This document shows positions 6,109 through 12,927 of a DNA stretch of 22,369 bases, piece by piece. Position 1 is the stretch's first letter. Every line of letters begins with the position of its first letter. The stretch comes from Bordetella parapertussis (lineage in GTDB: Bacteria > Pseudomonadota > Gammaproteobacteria > Burkholderiales > Burkholderiaceae_C), in contig CAMDXA010000031.1 in the NCBI GenBank assembly GCA_945878065.1, forward strand, positions 1-22,369, in the 5' to 3' direction. The notes beneath the pieces are model-generated. The model ran no database searches and was not told the DNA's origin. It saw only the letters and a program-made list of their open reading frames with translations. The position numbers and the translations under genes are program-made.

Positions 6109-7038
6109 TCAATGTTGAAGATGTGTTGTCAAGCATGTCTGTAATTGCGCAACGGCTTGAGACACATCGGTTGCTGCGGTGATGGCCCGAACGAATGCCG
6201 CAGAGCCGACGCCCGTTTGCATGACCGCTGGCAAGCGTTCAATATCGATACCGCCTATGGCGACCAGCGAGCGCCCGTGCATCAACCTGGCATACATGGC
6301 AAGCCGTCCTAATCCTTGCGGGGCAGTGGCCATGCGTTTGAGTGTGGTGGGAAAAACCGCACCCAGCGCCAAATAGCTGGGTTGAACCGCACAGGCTTTT
6401 AGCATTTCGGCATAGCCGTGCGAACTGAGTCCAAGGCGCAGACCCGCTGAGCGAATGGCGTCAAGCGAGGCCAGTTCCATGTCCTCTTGACCCAAATGCA
6501 CACCATAGGCGCCAGCGTCTATGGCGACTTGCCAATGGTCATTGATGAACAAATGGGTATGGCTTCCTTCAACAGCTTTCACAGCGGCCAGTACTTCTTG
6601 CTGAATCGATTTGGTGTTGTCCGACTTGAACCGTAACTGCACGGTAGGTACACCTAAATCCACCATGCGTGCCACCCATTGCGCGTCAGGCAGTACCGCG
6701 TACAAGCCCAGAGAAGCAGGGCAGGGCGCAAACGCGTTGCTTGCTGAAGTTGGTGACAAAGAGAAATCTTGCGCTTCACAAGGCCAGCATGTGGCATCAA
6801 AATTTCCAGTGCGTTGGGTTTGTGCTTGCCACGCGTGTGCGATGCAGTCTGCGTCTTGCGGTACAAAACCCAGCAATCTTGCGCCATACCAAACGGCTTC
6901 GAAAGGCGTTTCTTTTAACGTTGTGGGAACAGCATGCGGCAACGATTCCCAGTTCGCCTGTTCAGCGGCTTGTAAATTTTTGAACCGCTCGGCCAAAGCC
7001 GTTGCCAAGAGGTGTTTGTCCGTTGAAAGTGTGTTCAT
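6109..7038 (-). CDS. thiE: Thiamine-phosphate synthase with N-terminal extension
   Basis: ThiE joins HMP-pyrophosphate and thiazole phosphate to thiamine monophosphate. The TIM-barrel part occupies about residues 110-300: LYAVLPD, VPTVQLRFK, LFINDHWQVAIDAGAYGVHLGQED, GLSSHGYAEM, YLALGAVFPTTLK and SLVAIGGIDIERLP. Before it lie about 105 residues that are not part of the barrel, including FEAVWYGARLLGF, DADCIAHAWQAQTQRTGNF and a CWPCE pair of cysteines. I recall similar extensions in other betaproteobacterial ThiE proteins; their role is unknown to me. The ATG at 7038 overlaps the thiG stop (ATGA), and no other start fits, because the frame further upstream lies inside thiG. It is the last gene of thiO-thiS-thiG-thiE and converges with the gentisate dioxygenase gene, 34 bp away. 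Confidence 0.87.
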   Translation of the reverse strand: MNTLSTDKHLLATALAERFKNLQAAEQANWESLPHAVPTTLKETPFEAVWYGARLLGFVPQDADCIAHAWQAQTQRTGNFDATCWPCEAQDFSLSPTSASNAFAPCPASLGLYAVLPDAQWVARMVDLGVPTVQLRFKSDNTKSIQQEVLAAVKAVEGSHTHLFINDHWQVAIDAGAYGVHLGQEDMELASLDAIRSAGLRLGLSSHGYAEMLKACAVQPSYLALGAVFPTTLKRMATAPQGLGRLAMYARLMHGRSLVAIGGIDIERLPAVMQTGVGSAAFVRAITAATDVSQAVAQLQTCLTTHLQH

Positions 7039-7829
7039 GCTTGGTGCCAAAAAGGTGTGCCGATCAAAGGGGTGCTGGCCTGTGCGGATGTTTGCGCTTG
7101 CATGGCTCCACCCAAAAAAGCTTGCCTGCCTGCCACAACAGCATGCGCAAAGGCTTGCGCCATGCCAATGGGACTTTGTGCCAAAGCCACGGCGGTGTTT
7201 AACAACACGGCGTCGTAGCCCCATTCCATGACTTGACAGGCATGCGACGGGACACCCAGACCCGCATCAACGATCAAGGGTACTTGCAATCGCTCGCGCA
7301 ACAATCGCATGGCATATGGATTGACCGGCCCTTGACCGGTGCCAATCGGTGCAGCCCAAGGCATGATCGCCTGACAACCCACATCGACAAGCTTTTGACA
7401 AAGCACCAAATCTTCTGTGCAATAAGGCAGTACTTTGAAACCTGCTTTGACCAAATGTTCGGCAGCCGCGGGTAAGTTCAAGGTGTCGGGTTGCAAGCTG
7501 TAATCATCGCCAATCAATTCAAGTTTGAGCCAATCGGTCTCAAACACTTCACGCGCCATTTCCGCCGTGGTGATGACCTCTTGCACGCTGTGACAACCCG
7601 CCGTGTTTGGCAGCACAGGCACTTTCATGTCCTTGAGTAAATTCCAAAATGCAGGCGAGGTATCGGCATGTGCTGTTTGTCGTCGCAATGAAGCCGTGAG
7701 CATGGCAGGTTGCGATGCCTTGACGGCATCTGCCAATACTTGCGGTGACGGGTAACGCGAAGTGCCAAGCAACAAGCGGCTTTGAAAAACTTCGCCGTAC
7801 AAAATCAGCGAATCGGTAGGTGTGAGCAA
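7035..7829 (-). CDS. thiG: Thiazole synthase, TTG start
   Basis: ThiG builds the thiazole phosphate ring from deoxyxylulose 5-phosphate, dehydroglycine and ThiS-thiocarboxylate. The 264-residue TIM barrel shows SRLLLGTSRYPS, PNTAGCHSVQEVITTAEMARE, WLKLELIGDD with the Schiff-base lysine K102, VLPYCTEDLVL, and MPWAAPIGTGQG with VDAGLGVPSHA and DAVLLNTAVA. Methionine 44 is far too late, so the start must be the TTG at 7829, backed by a strong AGGAGG five bases upstream. That ribosome-binding site is formed by the last codons of thiS. The residue PCTED and the phosphate-binding glycines are intact. The stop overlaps the thiE start. Confidence 0.92.
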   Translation of the reverse strand: MLTPTDSLILYGEVFQSRLLLGTSRYPSPQVLADAVKASQPAMLTASLRRQTAHADTSPAFWNLLKDMKVPVLPNTAGCHSVQEVITTAEMAREVFETDWLKLELIGDDYSLQPDTLNLPAAAEHLVKAGFKVLPYCTEDLVLCQKLVDVGCQAIMPWAAPIGTGQGPVNPYAMRLLRERLQVPLIVDAGLGVPSHACQVMEWGYDAVLLNTAVALAQSPIGMAQAFAHAVVAGRQAFLGGAMQAQTSAQASTPLIGTPFWHQA

Positions 7830-7830
7830 A

Positions 7831-8043
7831 CTATCCTCCTGTGACAGGGACGATCAATTCAATTTTGTCACCAGCCTGCAAAAGGTGATGGGCATGGTTT
7901 TTTTTGGGCACGAACTGCATATTGACGGCAGCCGCAAAAGGCGGTTTGAGATCTGCTGCTGCAATCGCATCCGACAGTGTTGCAGGCGCATTCAGTTCAG
8001 TGCTGATTTGGTTGATCCAGACTTGGATAGTTGCTGCGGTCAT
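7831..8043 (-). CDS. thiS: Sulfur-carrier protein ThiS
   Basis: ThiS is a ubiquitin-like protein whose C-terminal Gly-Gly is adenylated and converted to a thiocarboxylate that donates sulfur to ThiG. The product is 70 residues with the expected pattern: an N-terminal strand IQVWINQ, a helix region TLSDAIAAADL, FAAAVNMQFVPKKNH, and LQAGDKIELIVPVTGG ending exactly in Gly-Gly. The ATG at 8043 lies one base after the thiO stop, so translation is coupled; an ATG at 8052 inside the thiO end is possible. It has no strong ribosome-binding site of its own. The Gly-Gly codons also serve as the thiG ribosome-binding site. The adenylating enzyme ThiF is not in the window. Confidence 0.9.
   Translation of the reverse strand: MTAATIQVWINQISTELNAPATLSDAIAAADLKPPFAAAVNMQFVPKKNHAHHLLQAGDKIELIVPVTGG
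7834..7840 (-). promoter_or_regulatory. thiG ribosome-binding site inside the thiS stop region
   Basis: On the minus strand AGGAGGA is formed by the final base of a Thr codon plus the two C-terminal Gly codons (GGA GGA) of thiS, directly before its TAG. It lies five bases from the TTG start of thiG. It decides the thiG start, since no ATG or GTG is available in register. Confidence 0.8.
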
Positions 8044-8044
8044 G

Positions 8045-9124
8045 TCATGCATTCTGAAGCAGTTGAAAGCGCTCGGCCAATGTCTTGTCCCCTTGTATCC
8101 ATCCCAATACTGCATCAAGCATGGCCGGGGCAATCAAGAACCCATGGCGGTACAAACCGTTGATCTGTAACAGGCGCGGTGAAGATTGGCGAATGCCCGG
8201 TAAATTGTTGTTCAGGGCAGGTCGCAGTTGTGTGTTGATTTCTAGAATCCGCGCTTCAGCAAATCCTGAGTGCAAGCTGTAGGCAGCGCTGAGCAATTCC
8301 AGAGTAGAACGCACACTCGCAGGTGATGTATCGTCACTTTCAATTTCTGTGGCGCCAATCACATACACCTGACCGGGTTTGGGCGCAATGTACAAAGGAT
8401 AGCGCGGGTGCATCAGCCTCACGGGGCGGTGAATATTCACATGGGGTGCATGCAAGCGAACGACTTCGCCTCTGACACCGCGGACTTGTTGCCAGTCGGC
8501 TTTAGCGCCTGTGCCGCGACAATCAAACACCCAATCAACACCGTTGCTGACCATGTTTTGTATGTCAGCCATGGTGAGGGCCGAATGCCAATGGATATCA
8601 ACTTTGTGTTTTTGTAACGATTGCAGCAAAGCGTCTAGCAATTGTCGATTGTCTAGTTGCCCTTCGCGCGGCAGCAGCAGGCCTTGTTGAAATTTGCTGC
8701 CGAGTTCAGGTTCGAGTTCCATCAACTGGTCTGCGTTGAGTGACACAGGGGCAGATGCAGCGGGCAATTGCTTGCTGTTGACATACAACTTGTCCACCAG
8801 TGTTTTGGCTTGCAATGCATCTTGCCGGTGCCACAGCAGCAAGCTGCCAGCTTGCTGAAAGAAAACGGGTGCAGGCAAACTTTGAATCAAGTCCGGCCAA
8901 CGTTCAAGACTGTACTGACCCATTTGCACCACTGGCCATTCGGTGATCGCGGACTCTGCCAAAGGGGCCAGCATAGAGGCAGCTATGCGAGCCGCTGAAC
9001 CATGGCCTTGGGAATCTGCAGCATCGTAAATGTGAACCTTGTGCCCAGCCTGCGCAAGCGAATGCGCCAGTAACCGCCCCATCAATCCGGCGCCCCACAC
9101 GATGCAATGCATGGGTTTACTCAT
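8045..9124 (-). CDS. thiO: Glycine oxidase ThiO
   Basis: ThiO is an FAD-dependent amine oxidase that turns glycine into dehydroglycine for thiazole synthesis. The product has 359 residues. The dinucleotide-binding motif is at the N-terminus (CIVWGAGLMGRLLAHSLAQAG, GAGLMG at 11-16), followed by SAARIAASMLAP. Later come VRGEVVRL, YVIGATEIESDD, LRPALNNNLPGI and YRHGFLIAPAML, the usual signature of ThiO C-termini. The ATG at 9124 follows AGGAAAG and is preferred over the in-frame ATG at 9112 and over the open frame upstream. It is the first gene of thiO-thiS-thiG-thiE and is divergent from thiD, with only 44 bp between the two start codons. That gap is too short for a TPP riboswitch, so any control must come from overlapping promoters. 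Confidence 0.9.
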   Translation of the reverse strand: MSKPMHCIVWGAGLMGRLLAHSLAQAGHKVHIYDAADSQGHGSAARIAASMLAPLAESAITEWPVVQMGQYSLERWPDLIQSLPAPVFFQQAGSLLLWHRQDALQAKTLVDKLYVNSKQLPAASAPVSLNADQLMELEPELGSKFQQGLLLPREGQLDNRQLLDALLQSLQKHKVDIHWHSALTMADIQNMVSNGVDWVFDCRGTGAKADWQQVRGVRGEVVRLHAPHVNIHRPVRLMHPRYPLYIAPKPGQVYVIGATEIESDDTSPASVRSTLELLSAAYSLHSGFAEARILEINTQLRPALNNNLPGIRQSSPRLLQINGLYRHGFLIAPAMLDAVLGWIQGDKTLAERFQLLQNA

Positions 9125-9168
9125 TTCTTTCCTGTGCCGCAGTAAGGACGCGTGAAAGTTTGCTGATA

Positions 9169-10023
9169 ATGCAAACCATGAACGAGATTCCATTCACTCA
9201 CCAATACGCGCGCGTGCTCAGCATCGCTGGTTCTGACAGTGGCGGCGGCGCTGGCATTCAAGCCGATTTGAAAACTTTTTCTGCATTGGGCTGCTATGGC
9301 ATGACTGCTGTGACCGCGTTGACTGCCCAAAACACCTTGGGTGTGCAGTCGATTCATGGCGTGCCAGCGCCATTTTTGAAAACCCAATTGCAGTCTGTGC
9401 TGGACGATATCGGCGTGGACGCGGTCAAGATCGGCATGTTGCACTCCCCCGAAGTGGTCGAAGTGGTGGCGTGGGCGATTGACCATTACGGTTTGAAACA
9501 AGTGGTGCTTGACCCGGTGATGGTGGCCACCAGTGGCGACCGTTTGATCGCCGAAGAAACGGTGGCTGTGTTGGTGCGCGAACTGTTCCCCCGGGTGCAG
9601 TTGATTACGCCCAATTTGGATGAAGCCAACTTGCTGCTTAAGCAAACATTGACCGATGTACAAGCGCTGCAACCAGCGGCGCAAGCCTTGCTTGACATGG
9701 GCGCCAAAGCCGTGCTGCTCAAAGGAGGACATTTGCCAGGAGACCTGCTGTGCGATGTGTTGCAAACACCTGGCAGTGATGCCGTGGTGTTTGAATCGAC
9801 CCGCATTCACAGCCGCAATGTGCATGGCACCGGTTGCAGTTTGTCTTCTGCGATTGCCGCCCATCTGGCCTCGGGCAAAACCATGGCTGACGCGGTGGCG
9901 GCGGCACGCGTGTTCATTCTGCAGGCGATTGCCGACGGTGCCAGCGTGAAAACTGGTGAGGGTCATGGTCCCTTGAACCATGGGTTTGCACCAGTGCTTA
10001 TGCAATTGAAGCCTTTGCGTTGA
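9169..10023 (+). CDS. thiD: Hydroxymethylpyrimidine/phosphomethylpyrimidine kinase
   Basis: ThiD phosphorylates HMP to HMP-P and then to HMP-PP, the pyrimidine half of thiamine. The ribokinase-like fold shows VLSIAGSDSGGGAGIQADLKTF at about residues 16-37, GMTAVTALTAQNT, KIGMLHSPEVVE, VLDPVMVATSGDRL, LITPNLDEANLL and the anion-hole/catalytic HGTGCSLSSAIAAHLA. About 284 residues is normal. The start is one of ATG 9169, ATG 9178 or TTG 9160; I took 9169, with GAAAG at 9153-9157 upstream. It is divergent from thiO, and its last 26 bp overlap the end of cytX on the other strand. It would act on HMP brought in by that permease as well as on HMP-P made by ThiC, which is not in the window. Confidence 0.92.
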   Translation: MQTMNEIPFTHQYARVLSIAGSDSGGGAGIQADLKTFSALGCYGMTAVTALTAQNTLGVQSIHGVPAPFLKTQLQSVLDDIGVDAVKIGMLHSPEVVEVVAWAIDHYGLKQVVLDPVMVATSGDRLIAEETVAVLVRELFPRVQLITPNLDEANLLLKQTLTDVQALQPAAQALLDMGAKAVLLKGGHLPGDLLCDVLQTPGSDAVVFESTRIHSRNVHGTGCSLSSAIAAHLASGKTMADAVAAARVFILQAIADGASVKTGEGHGPLNHGFAPVLMQLKPLR

Positions 10024-11260
10024 CGGGACGGGTCAGCCAGCCCAGCAACAAAGTCAACATCAAGCTCGGCAGTGCAGAGCCCCATGGCGATTCAAATTGC
10101 ATGCACAGTTGGTATAGCGCAATGCCTGCCAACCAAGACAATACGGCTTTTATGTCCACCCTAGACGTTTGCGTGCTGCTGTAGCCAAAACCCATGCGAC
10201 CCAGAATCACGCCAAACAGTGGCAAGAACACTGAACTCAAGGTCAATAGGAAAGGCTCAAGACTGTGCATGGGCAACACCATCGCCAAACCTGTGCACAG
10301 CACCGCAATCAAGATGCCCCAATGCTTGGTACTGATGCCCGAAAAAATACTGTGGCTGTTGACTGAAGCGGAATACGTATCACCATAGGCATTGTCGAGT
10401 TCATCCAGCAAGATCAGACCCAAGGCAAGCAAGCCGCCTTGCGCCAACAACAAAGTGTTGACCAAATTGGCATCAGGGGCTGACACACTGATCACCATCA
10501 CGCCCAATGCATAGCACCAGATATTGGCCAATGCGTAGCCGAGCCAGCTGCCGGTCATGGCTGATCGGCTGTTTTTGCCAAAGCGTGCATAGTCAGCAAT
10601 CAGCGGCAACCAGGACACAGGCATGGCGATCACCAACTCCATGGCCAGCATGTAATTTTTTTGATCGTTGCCGGGCTTGTTCCAAAAGCTTTCCCATCCT
10701 TGTGTTTGCAACATGCCGATGAACTGCCAGCTCAACCACAGCAGCGACAACACCACCAATGGCAATCCAAAGCGACTGAGAAAGCTGCGCACCAAGCCCA
10801 GCATGGAACCGGTCATCAGCAGCACCAAAACCAGGCCCCACAGCAAAGTCGCTGCATAGGGAGCAGACCAATGGGTGGCATTTGTCATGGCAAGCGTGCC
10901 ATCGCGCATGACCACCAACTCAAACGTGGTCCATCCGACCAATTGAACAATATTGAGCATCACCGGCAAACGTGCAAAACTGCTGCCAAACACTTGGTGC
11001 ATGAGACCTGCGCTAGACAAGCCAGTGTCGCAACCCACTTTGGCCACCCAAGCAAGCAAGCCTGCGCCCACGATGGAACCCACGATGGTGACCAAAAGGG
11101 CTTCTTGCGTGCCCAACCGGGGAACCAAGTAAGCACCGACCTGCATGACAAGCAGTCCGACGCCCAAGCTGAACCAAAGCGACGCGTGTGAGTACCAAGT
11201 GAACACGCGCTCGGTGGGGCCGATAGGTGTCAAGGATTCGTTGTGAGTGTTGTGTGCCAT
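9998..11260 (-). CDS. cytX: Putative hydroxymethylpyrimidine permease, NCS1 family (CytX-like)
   Basis: The product is a 420-residue inner-membrane protein with about 12 hydrophobic segments. It has the N-terminal stretch of nucleobase:cation symporter-1 permeases (RVFTWYSHASLWFSLGVG, then GTQEALLVTIVGSIVGAGLLA) and, later, MPVSWLPLIADYARFGKN and LDELDNAYGDTYSASVNS, as in CytX-type proteins. CytX genes are known for being under TPP riboswitches and near thi genes and are thought to import the HMP precursor. Here a TPP riboswitch ends about 70 bp upstream of the ATG at 11260 and thiD is next door, which supports that role; transport has not been shown from sequence. The stop lies inside the 3' end of thiD, with the two genes convergent. 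Confidence 0.85.
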   Translation of the reverse strand: MAHNTHNESLTPIGPTERVFTWYSHASLWFSLGVGLLVMQVGAYLVPRLGTQEALLVTIVGSIVGAGLLAWVAKVGCDTGLSSAGLMHQVFGSSFARLPVMLNIVQLVGWTTFELVVMRDGTLAMTNATHWSAPYAATLLWGLVLVLLMTGSMLGLVRSFLSRFGLPLVVLSLLWLSWQFIGMLQTQGWESFWNKPGNDQKNYMLAMELVIAMPVSWLPLIADYARFGKNSRSAMTGSWLGYALANIWCYALGVMVISVSAPDANLVNTLLLAQGGLLALGLILLDELDNAYGDTYSASVNSHSIFSGISTKHWGILIAVLCTGLAMVLPMHSLEPFLLTLSSVFLPLFGVILGRMGFGYSSTQTSRVDIKAVLSWLAGIALYQLCMQFESPWGSALPSLMLTLLLGWLTRPVNAKASIA

Positions 11261-11326
11261 CTGTTTTCCAAAAAAGAATGGCAGTTCGGCCAGGCCTGGG
11301 GAGCATGAATGAGCAGTTCCTGTGGG

Positions 11327-11416
11327 CCGTGCTTCCCTGCGCGAGGATTACCTCAATCAGGTTCAAAGGGACTTTCTCAGCCTTGGTTTGTGAAAACCTC
11401 AGCACCCCCAGCGGAC
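11327..11416 (-). ncRNA. TPP riboswitch (THI element) in the cytX leader
   Basis: Read on the minus strand, the element begins CCGCTGGGGGTGCT, continues with a stem closing at GGTTTTCACAAACC, then has the conserved CTGAGA, followed by CCCTTTGAACCTGAT, a small TGAGG-TAAT-CCTC hairpin, and GCGCAGGGAAGC, which pairs back to the start. These are the conserved blocks of the thiamine-pyrophosphate aptamer in the right order. The cytX start codon is about 70 bp downstream. The expression platform is unclear: a weak TGGC-N6-GCCA stem followed by TTCTTTTTT just before cytX could be a terminator, or the switch may hide the GGA ribosome-binding site. High TPP is expected to turn cytX off. Confidence 0.9.
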
Positions 11417-11466
11417 TTGTTGTGAAACAAGTTTTGCGATTATGCCCTGCTCATGGGGCCGCCTAT

Positions 11467-12507
11467 TCAAACCCCCAGCAGACGGTGTAACCGGGGAGAT
11501 GCCGTGGTGTATTCGAGCGCCACTTTTTGTTCGGGACGCAGAAACGCGGCGGCACCGAATGCGGCCAGCGTGGCCTCATGGAATCCGCTGACGATGAGTT
11601 TGCGTTTGCCCGGGTAGGTATTGATGTCTCCAACGGCGAATATGCCAGTCGCGCTGGTGCTGAAATTTTCTGTGTTGACAGCCAACTGTTTGCGCGACAT
11701 GTCCAGACCCCAATCTGCCAGCGGACCGAGTTGCGGGGAGAGGCCGAGCATCACCCGCAGTTGATCGCAAGCCAAGGTGCGAGAGCTGCCATCCATCAGG
11801 TTAATTTGCAAACCATTCAGGTGCTGGTCCTTGATCTGGGCTTGAGCAATGTGTGCGGTGATGAATACCATGTGTTTAGCGGCAACCGCTTGTTGCAATC
11901 TTTGTTGTAATTCAGGGGAAATATCCAGTGTGCTGCGACGGTGCAGCAATGTCACGCTGGCTGGCGAATGGGACAAAGCCAGAAGCGCGGCTTGAACAGC
12001 CGTATCGTCACCACCTACCACCACCAGGTGTTGACCCGTGGCCAATGCTGCATCTTCCGCTGAGTAAAAAACTTGCTTGCCATCCAATGGCTGCAATTCA
12101 GGCAGCGGCAGCATGCGCGGCACAAACGCACCTACCCCTGCGGCGATGAACACTGTCTTTGCCAAAAATTGCAGGCCGTGGTTGGTCGTGGCCAGCCAAC
12201 GACCGTCGGGTTGGGCTTGCATGCCGGCTATGCGTTGTTTGAAATGAAACCCGGCTTTGAAAGGCGCGATCTGTTTCAGCAAGCGTTGTGTCAAATCACG
12301 GCCGGTACTGGCAGGCAGGCCAGGTATATCGTAGATAGGCTTATCTGGGTACAGGGCCATGCATTGGCCGCCAGCTTCAGGCAGGACATCCACCACCTGC
12401 GCATGGATTTCTTGTAAACCCAATTCAAAGATTTGAAACAAGCCCACCGGACCTGCACCGATGACCAGTGCATCGGTAGTCATGTGGGTGGCGGTGTCAG
12501 TGCTCAT
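11467..12507 (-). CDS. Ferredoxin-NADP+ reductase, thioredoxin-reductase-like type
   Basis: This flavoprotein of 346 residues has the two-dinucleotide-domain layout of thioredoxin reductases. The FAD motif GAGPVG is at 17-22, LPEAGGQCMALYPDKPIYDIPG follows, the NADPH motif GGDDTA is at 165-170 with LLHRRSTL after it, and the C-terminal FAD contact is AVGDINTYPGKRKLIVSGFHEA. It lacks the CxxC redox pair of thioredoxin reductase, as do the ferredoxin-NADP+ reductases of Bacillus YumC and Chlorobium type, so it should pass electrons between NADPH and ferredoxin. It lies 25 bp downstream of fdxA in the same direction, so that ferredoxin is the obvious partner. No Shine-Dalgarno is visible before 12507; an ATG at 12483 is an alternative start. 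It could serve the sulfite reductase of the cys operon. Confidence 0.85.
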   Translation of the reverse strand: MSTDTATHMTTDALVIGAGPVGLFQIFELGLQEIHAQVVDVLPEAGGQCMALYPDKPIYDIPGLPASTGRDLTQRLLKQIAPFKAGFHFKQRIAGMQAQPDGRWLATTNHGLQFLAKTVFIAAGVGAFVPRMLPLPELQPLDGKQVFYSAEDAALATGQHLVVVGGDDTAVQAALLALSHSPASVTLLHRRSTLDISPELQQRLQQAVAAKHMVFITAHIAQAQIKDQHLNGLQINLMDGSSRTLACDQLRVMLGLSPQLGPLADWGLDMSRKQLAVNTENFSTSATGIFAVGDINTYPGKRKLIVSGFHEATLAAFGAAAFLRPEQKVALEYTTASPRLHRLLGV

Positions 12508-12532
12508 GGCGCATAGGCCCCGCCCGACACAA

Positions 12533-12859
12533 TCAGCGGGCTAGCTCGGAGAGCTTGCCGGTCTTGTCTTTCCAGTCATCGGCGTCCGCCAAAGGGGTTT
12601 TGCGTTTGGTGATGCTGGGCCAGCCGATGCGGGCCAGTTCCACATTCAAAGCAACCATGTGTTGCTGATCGGCGGGTACATCTTCTTCAGCATAAATCGC
12701 GTTGACCGGGCATTCTGGAATGCAGACCGCGCAGTCGATGCATTCGTCCGGATCAATGGTTAAAAAATTCGGGCCTTCGCGGAAACAATCGACGGGACAG
12801 ACGTCCACGCAGTCGGTGTATTTGCAACGGATACAGGCTTCGGTAACAACGTGGGTCAT
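12533..12859 (-). CDS. fdxA: 7Fe ferredoxin FdxA ([3Fe-4S][4Fe-4S])
   Basis: The 108-residue protein matches the FdxA family of Azotobacter ferredoxin I. Cysteines C9, C17 and C50 would hold the [3Fe-4S] cluster and C21, C40, C43 and C46 the [4Fe-4S] cluster. The C-terminal tail about residues 60-108, with [19 protein letters not shown], is also characteristic. It is a small soluble electron carrier. It starts 68 bp after the cysN stop and is followed after 25 bp by a ferredoxin reductase gene on the same strand, so the three may be co-transcribed. A TAAAAT-like -10 at 12913-12908 might give it its own promoter, but that is weak evidence. Confidence 0.92.
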   Translation of the reverse strand: MTHVVTEACIRCKYTDCVDVCPVDCFREGPNFLTIDPDECIDCAVCIPECPVNAIYAEEDVPADQQHMVALNVELARIGWPSITKRKTPLADADDWKDKTGKLSELAR

Positions 12860-12927
12860 GGTGATTCAGGTGTTGATCAATCGGGCGAAATGGCCACGGG
12901 AAAAAGCATTTTAGGGCAATGTGAGCA

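Noticed and set aside
6611..7231. A 206-codon plus-strand frame opposite thiE and thiG.
   Set aside because: It spans two well-supported genes on the other strand and has no motif or ribosome-binding site.
9121..10005. A 294-codon minus-strand frame opposite thiD.
   Set aside because: It is the antisense shadow of thiD, rich in His, Gln and Arg as such shadows are, while thiD shows all kinase motifs.
10661..11191. A 176-codon plus-strand frame opposite cytX.
   Set aside because: Gln/His-rich antisense of a membrane-protein gene; no start signal and no recognisable fold.
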